DNA from: GCA-2737595 sp037138535
GTDB taxonomy: Bacteria; Actinomycetota; Actinomycetes; Nanopelagicales; Nanopelagicaceae
Length of the DNA stretch: 10,199 bases
Assembly (NCBI GenBank): GCA_037138535.1
Contig: JBAXIG010000054.1
Span: 1-10,199, forward strand
Direction of reading: 5' to 3'
A model generated the notes under the pieces. The model saw only the letters and a program-made list of their open reading frames with translations, was not told the DNA's origin and searched no databases. Made by a program: the position numbers and the translations under genes. Shown piece after piece: positions 6,685 to 10,199 of the stretch. Position 1 is the first letter of the stretch. The number at the start of each line of letters is the position of its first letter.

Positions 6685-9157
6685 AGATCACTATGTTTAC
6701 GAGTTTCGGTGCTCGAACAATGATGTTCTTAATCGCCGCATCACCAATACTCTTCTTGACTTCGTCTGCCGACATAGCGAGAGCATGAAGGTCAGCTTCG
6801 CTGATGTCTGGTGAGACTTCGAGGCGTTCGCGAATCTTTCCGTTCACTTGCACTACGCAGGTGACGGAATCCTGTATGAGAAGTGCGGGATCAACTATCG
6901 GCCAACCAGCGAGAGCCACGGTGGGCTCATGCCCCAGACGATCCCACATCTCTTCTGCAGTGTATGGAGCGACAAGTGACAAAATAATGGCAACAGCTTC
7001 TGCGGCTTCGCGTGCTGCCGGATCAGCTGGACCAGCACCAGAGTCGATCGCTTTGCGGGTGGCATTAACTAGTTCCATCACGCGAGCGACCGCCACATTG
7101 AATTTAAATGACTCTACGGCTTGTCCAGCTTCATGAAGAGTCTTATGCGTAATCTTGCGAAGCGCGAGGTCTCCCTTGGCGAAATCCGCCCCTACTGGGC
7201 TAGTGATATCACCGGAGAGGCGCCAGGCGCGTGACAAGAATTTGGCAGAACCGCTAGGCGATACTTCTGCCCAATCGACATCGTCTTCGGGAGGTCCCGA
7301 AAAAACCATAGAGAGGCGAATCGCATCAACGCCGTGCACTGCGAGTTCATCTGAGAGACGAACGAGGTTGCCACGGCTCTTACTCATCGCTGAACCATCC
7401 ATCACCACCATGCCTTGATTGAGTAGGCGAGTAAATGGTTCATCGAAGTCGAGCATTCCAAGATCATGCAAGACCTTGGTGAAGAAGCGACTGTAAAGCA
7501 GATGCAAAATGGCGTGCGTCACGCCACCGACATATTGATCGACCGGCATCCAGGTCTTTACAGCTTCAAGGTCGAAAGGCACATCGTCGCGAGTATTGCT
7601 CGTGTAACGCAGGAAGTACCACGATGAATCCACGAAGGTATCCATAGTGTCGGTATCGCGCTGCGCATCACCGCCACACGTAGGACACTTCACCTCTACC
7701 CAATCGCGAGCGCCACCGAGTGGTGAGGTGCCTTTAGGCTTGAGATCTAAACCTGTGGCATCAGGAAGCAGGACGGGCAAGTTTTCATCCGCGACTTCTC
7801 CGCACTTGGAGCAGTGAATGATCGGGATGGGCGTCCCCCAATAGCGTTGGCGGGAAATGAGCCAATCGCGGAGACGGTAATTCTTTGCGGTCTTGCCTAG
7901 ATTCTTACTTTCAAGTTGCGCAGTGATCTTGGCAATCGCTTCGGCTTTGGAAAGACCATTGAGATCGCCAGAGTTCACCAGTACGCCGTCGCCTGCGGTG
8001 GCGACGCCGCTCTCATTGGGATCTGGATCTTCACTGGCCACCACGATGCGCACAGGAAGTTTCATCGCGCGCGCAAAATCTAAGTCGCGTTGATCGTGCG
8101 CTGGAACCGCCATAATCGCGCCATGGCCGTAATCGGCGAGCACATAATCACTGGCCCAGATGGGAAGTTTCTCGCCGTTGACCGGGTTAATGGCATAGCG
8201 CTCGAGGAAGACACCCGTCTTAGGACGATCGGTGGAGAGACGATCCACTTCACTTGTTTGCTTCACCGTGACTAAGTAATCTTCAAAAACTTGTTTGGCG
8301 GGTGAATCAGCCGCAAGCTCAGCAGCAAGATCACCATCGGCAGCCACCACGAAGAAAGTGGCACCGTAAAGCGTGTCTGGTCGCGTGGTGTAAATGGTGA
8401 CCGGATCTTTGCGTCCTTCGATTTGGAAGACCACATCAGCACCGGCGGATCGACCCACCCAGTTGCGTTGCATGGTGAGAACTTTCTCGGGCCACTTGCC
8501 TTCGAGTTGTTCCATGTCATCAAGGAGACGGTCTGCATAGTCAGTAATTTTGAAATACCACTGGGTCAATTTCTTCTTTGTGACGGGAGTGTCGCAACGC
8601 TCGCACTCACCACCGACTACTTGTTCGTTCGCCAGCACAGTTTGGCAAGAAGGGCACCAGTTGACTGCCGAAGCTTTGCCATAACCAAGGCCCTTCTTAA
8701 ACATTTCCAAGAAGAGCCACTGATTCCATTTGTAATACTCTGGGTCACAAGTGTGGAGTACGCGATCCCAGTCGAATGAACATGCAAAACGCCGCATCGA
8801 AGCTTTTTGCACCGCTATATTTTCATAGGTCCAGATTCCTGGAGATTCATTGCGTTTGATGGCGGCGTTCTCGGCCGGAAGACCAAAGGCATCCCAACCG
8901 ATCGGGTGCATCACGTTGAAACCACGTTGCACCCAGTAGCGGGCCACCACGTCGCCGAGTGCATAAGCCTCGGCATGGCCCATGTGGAGGTCACCAGAAG
9001 GGTAAGGAAACATGTCGAGCACATACTTCTTCGGCCGGAGGTCATCTGCCCTACCCGAGCGGAAGGGGGCGATCTCATCCCAGACCGGAAGCCACTTCTC
9101 CTGGACTCCGTGGACGTCGTAACCCTCGCGCTTAGCTGGCTCTAAATTCTCACTCAT
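6683..9157 (-). CDS. leuS: Leucyl-tRNA synthetase
   Basis: A cytoplasmic class I synthetase that charges tRNA-Leu and edits mischarged products. The product is 824 residues, slightly shorter than E. coli LeuRS (860). The HIGH motif is HMGH (58-61). A zinc ribbon has Cys168, 171, 185 and 188. The CP1 editing domain has TTRPDT (257-262) and AVPAHDQRD (350-358), with the conserved editing Asp355. WLISRQRYWG is at 432-441, and a second CxxC pair set (449/452, 491/494) follows. The KMSKS loop reads AMSKS (590-594). The anticodon-binding helical domain is about 660-745 and the C-terminal domain 765-824. The E. coli-type leucine-specific insertion before KMSKS is absent. The overall pattern, as I recall it, resembles Thermus LeuRS more than the long Streptomyces form. 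The start overlaps the SDR stop as TGATG, with no clear Shine-Dalgarno, so coupling is likely. No T-box leader is present. Confidence 0.98.
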   Translation of the reverse strand: MSENLEPAKREGYDVHGVQEKWLPVWDEIAPFRSGRADDLRPKKYVLDMFPYPSGDLHMGHAEAYALGDVVARYWVQRGFNVMHPIGWDAFGLPAENAAIKRNESPGIWTYENIAVQKASMRRFACSFDWDRVLHTCDPEYYKWNQWLFLEMFKKGLGYGKASAVNWCPSCQTVLANEQVVGGECERCDTPVTKKKLTQWYFKITDYADRLLDDMEQLEGKWPEKVLTMQRNWVGRSAGADVVFQIEGRKDPVTIYTTRPDTLYGATFFVVAADGDLAAELAADSPAKQVFEDYLVTVKQTSEVDRLSTDRPKTGVFLERYAINPVNGEKLPIWASDYVLADYGHGAIMAVPAHDQRDLDFARAMKLPVRIVVASEDPDPNESGVATAGDGVLVNSGDLNGLSKAEAIAKITAQLESKNLGKTAKNYRLRDWLISRQRYWGTPIPIIHCSKCGEVADENLPVLLPDATGLDLKPKGTSPLGGARDWVEVKCPTCGGDAQRDTDTMDTFVDSSWYFLRYTSNTRDDVPFDLEAVKTWMPVDQYVGGVTHAILHLLYSRFFTKVLHDLGMLDFDEPFTRLLNQGMVVMDGSAMSKSRGNLVRLSDELAVHGVDAIRLSMVFSGPPEDDVDWAEVSPSGSAKFLSRAWRLSGDITSPVGADFAKGDLALRKITHKTLHEAGQAVESFKFNVAVARVMELVNATRKAIDSGAGPADPAAREAAEAVAIILSLVAPYTAEEMWDRLGHEPTVALAGWPIVDPALLIQDSVTCVVQVNGKIRERLEVSPDISEADLHALAMSADEVKKSIGDAAIKNIIVRAPKLVNIVI

Positions 9158-10110
9158 CAGGGTTCAAAGAGTACCCGCCAGGAAAGCCCGGTGAGATCCT
9201 CGCTGATCCCCCAGAGCGCTCCTGCTAAGCGTGGGTCGTAGGCAATGTCACGTGCTCTGACCAATTTTGGATGGCCGCGCATTTCTCCGAGCCCATCGGG
9301 GCCGATGTAGGTGCCGCCCGGCAATGAGGGCAGAAGCGCTGCAGCCAAGGTGGGGAGCGCACCCATCGCAGCCGATTGTGCAAATGCTTTATTCACAAAA
9401 GTAGTCGCAGTGGTCGCCGCGCTCTGGCCCTTCATCTCTGGAGCTACCATTTGAAGGTTTGTGTTTGACCAACCGGGATGTGCGGCGAGTGCAGTAATGC
9501 CCCAGCCTGCAGCATCGCTTCGACGTTGCAATTCATGAGTGAAGAGAAGGTTGGCTAATTTGCTCCGGCCATAAGTGCGCCATGCGTTGTACTTGAGCGC
9601 ATCGTCGCCCTTCATCCACATTTGCTCTTTGAGACGACTCGGATCAAAATCAGCCATCCGATGCGCCATGCTCGACACCGAGACCACGCGCGCGCCACGA
9701 AGTTTATGTAATAGACGTGCCGCGAGCGCGAAGTGGCCTAAGTGATTAGTGCCGATCTGTGATTCGAATCCATCAACAGTGTGACGAAGCGGGATCGCCA
9801 TCACCCCTGCATTGAGAATGAGTGCATCAAGGTGGTCCCAGGTGAATTCGCGAGTGAAAGTTTCAACCGAAGAAAGGTCTGCAAGATCCAACTGAGCGAT
9901 AACGACGTTGCCACGAATCTTTGATGCCGCCACCTCGGCTTTAGCGAGGTTGCGACTGGCCATGATGACTTCGCCACCCTGAGCAGCCAAAGCGCGTACT
10001 GTTTCAAAACCTAAACCTGAATTTCCACCAGTGACAAGAAAGCGTGTGCCATGGAGATCTGGGATAGCTCTGGCATCCCATCGACGGGGAACGGGAGAAA
10101 TGATTGCCAT
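9157..10110 (-). CDS. Short-chain dehydrogenase/reductase (SDR)
   Basis: A soluble NAD(P)-dependent oxidoreductase; the substrate is unknown. The product is 317 residues from the chosen start. It has the Rossmann cofactor motif TGGNSGLG (27-34), ASRN (51-54) after strand two, LDLADL (74-79), NAGVM (100-104), the SVSS strand with catalytic Ser146/147, the YGRSK active site (Tyr180, Lys184) and HPGWSNTNL (211-219). The length and layout fit the retinol-dehydrogenase-like/WWOX-like SDRs. The ATG at 10110 has GGGAGAG at 10114-10120. A longer reading to 10191 would start inside the tRNA and produce the MACRGSGVQVPSAP peptide, a well-known artefact of translating a tRNA, so I reject it. The stop overlaps the leuS start by 1 nt, so the gene is probably co-transcribed with leuS. 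Confidence 0.93.
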   Translation of the reverse strand: MAIISPVPRRWDARAIPDLHGTRFLVTGGNSGLGFETVRALAAQGGEVIMASRNLAKAEVAASKIRGNVVIAQLDLADLSSVETFTREFTWDHLDALILNAGVMAIPLRHTVDGFESQIGTNHLGHFALAARLLHKLRGARVVSVSSMAHRMADFDPSRLKEQMWMKGDDALKYNAWRTYGRSKLANLLFTHELQRRSDAAGWGITALAAHPGWSNTNLQMVAPEMKGQSAATTATTFVNKAFAQSAAMGALPTLAAALLPSLPGGTYIGPDGLGEMRGHPKLVRARDIAYDPRLAGALWGISEDLTGLSWRVLFEP

Positions 10111-10113
10111 GAT

Positions 10114-10120
10114 CTCTCCC
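10114..10120 (-). promoter_or_regulatory. Ribosome binding site that fixes the SDR start
   Basis: GGGAGAG lies 3 nt before the ATG at 10110 (6 nt from its GGGA core). It decides in favour of this start over the upstream ATG inside the tRNA. Confidence 0.7.
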
Positions 10121-10149
10121 AATTCATACCGAAGTAACCACTCTTTGAG

Positions 10150-10199
10150 TGGAGCTGAGGGGACTTGAACCCCTGACCCCCTGCATGCCATGCAGGTGC
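10150..10199 (-). tRNA. tRNA-Ala (anticodon GGC), 5' part beyond window
   Basis: The last 50 bases read on the minus strand as the 3' two-thirds of a tRNA. The anticodon stem CCTGC/GCAGG encloses a 7-base loop ATGGCAT with anticodon GGC (10189-10187), which reads GCC Ala codons. A 5-base variable loop GGGTC follows, then a T arm AGGGG-TTCAAGT-CCCCT, the acceptor strand CAGCTCC and discriminator A at 10150. The next bases are CTC, so the CCA tail is not encoded. The 5' acceptor and D arm lie outside. The SDR start is 39 nt downstream with no terminator-like hairpin between. Confidence 0.93.

Noticed and set aside
6683..9157. Loss of LeuRS activity because KMSKS reads AMSKS
   Set aside because: The core MSKS is kept, and related LeuRS enzymes, such as Thermus as I recall it, also lack the first Lys. 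All other catalytic motifs are intact.
9157..9220. T-box or other tRNA-sensing leader ahead of leuS
   Set aside because: leuS starts within the SDR stop codon, so there is no leader to hold one.
10111..10191. N-terminal extension of the SDR into the tRNA
   Set aside because: The first residues are a translation of tRNA sequence, and a good ribosome binding site precedes the downstream ATG.
10150..10199. tRNA-Ala as an integration site for a mobile element
   Set aside because: No integrase, direct repeat of the tRNA end or other mobile gene is seen. The neighbours are housekeeping genes.
1..10199. CRISPR array, insertion sequence or toxin-antitoxin/defence system
   Set aside because: No regularly spaced repeats, terminal inverted repeats, transposase, nuclease pair or other defence gene was seen. 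The only nuclease-like domain belongs to ComEC.

Overview
The window is a compact stretch of bacterial chromosome. Every gene I can support lies on the minus strand, so the gene order in the direction of transcription runs from the right edge to the left. From right to left it holds the 3' part of a tRNA-Ala(GGC), a short-chain dehydrogenase/reductase, leuS, a DegV/FakB-type fatty-acid-binding protein, a small unrecognised lipoprotein, comEA, comEC, holA, rpsT, and the first 320 codons of lepA, which runs off the left edge. The order leuS-degV-comEA-comEC-holA-rpsT-lepA is, from general knowledge, typical of Actinobacteria. Hand counts over scattered lines put base composition near 50-55% GC. 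The tight spacing (1-base TGATG overlap, 8-nt gap, 41-nt overlap) fits a small-genome, possibly freshwater, actinobacterium rather than a high-GC Streptomyces type. I cannot fix the family.

Layout. At 9157-10199, the tRNA and the SDR gene are separated by 39 nt, and the SDR stop overlaps the leuS start. At 5826-9157, leuS is followed closely by degV, whose ribosome binding site overlaps the leuS stop. At 5281-5825 is the lipoprotein, followed by a 97-nt gap with a weak hairpin. At 2332-5280 are comEA and comEC (overlapping), then holA. At 1242-1381 is a 140-nt leader with strong inverted repeats ahead of rpsT. At 1-1241 are rpsT and lepA, each with a GTG start and a clear Shine-Dalgarno sequence. 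No gene-free stretch exceeds 140 nt.

How the genes fit together. LeuRS, S20, LepA (EF4) and tRNA-Ala serve translation. HolA loads the replicative clamp. ComEA and ComEC form the DNA receptor and inner-membrane channel of natural transformation. DegV binds fatty acids. The close packing suggests shared transcripts, but the functions are mixed and no single pathway is implied.

I found no convincing new system. The items most worth a second look are the structured rpsT leader, with mutually exclusive pairings, and the unrecognised lipoprotein between degV and comEA.
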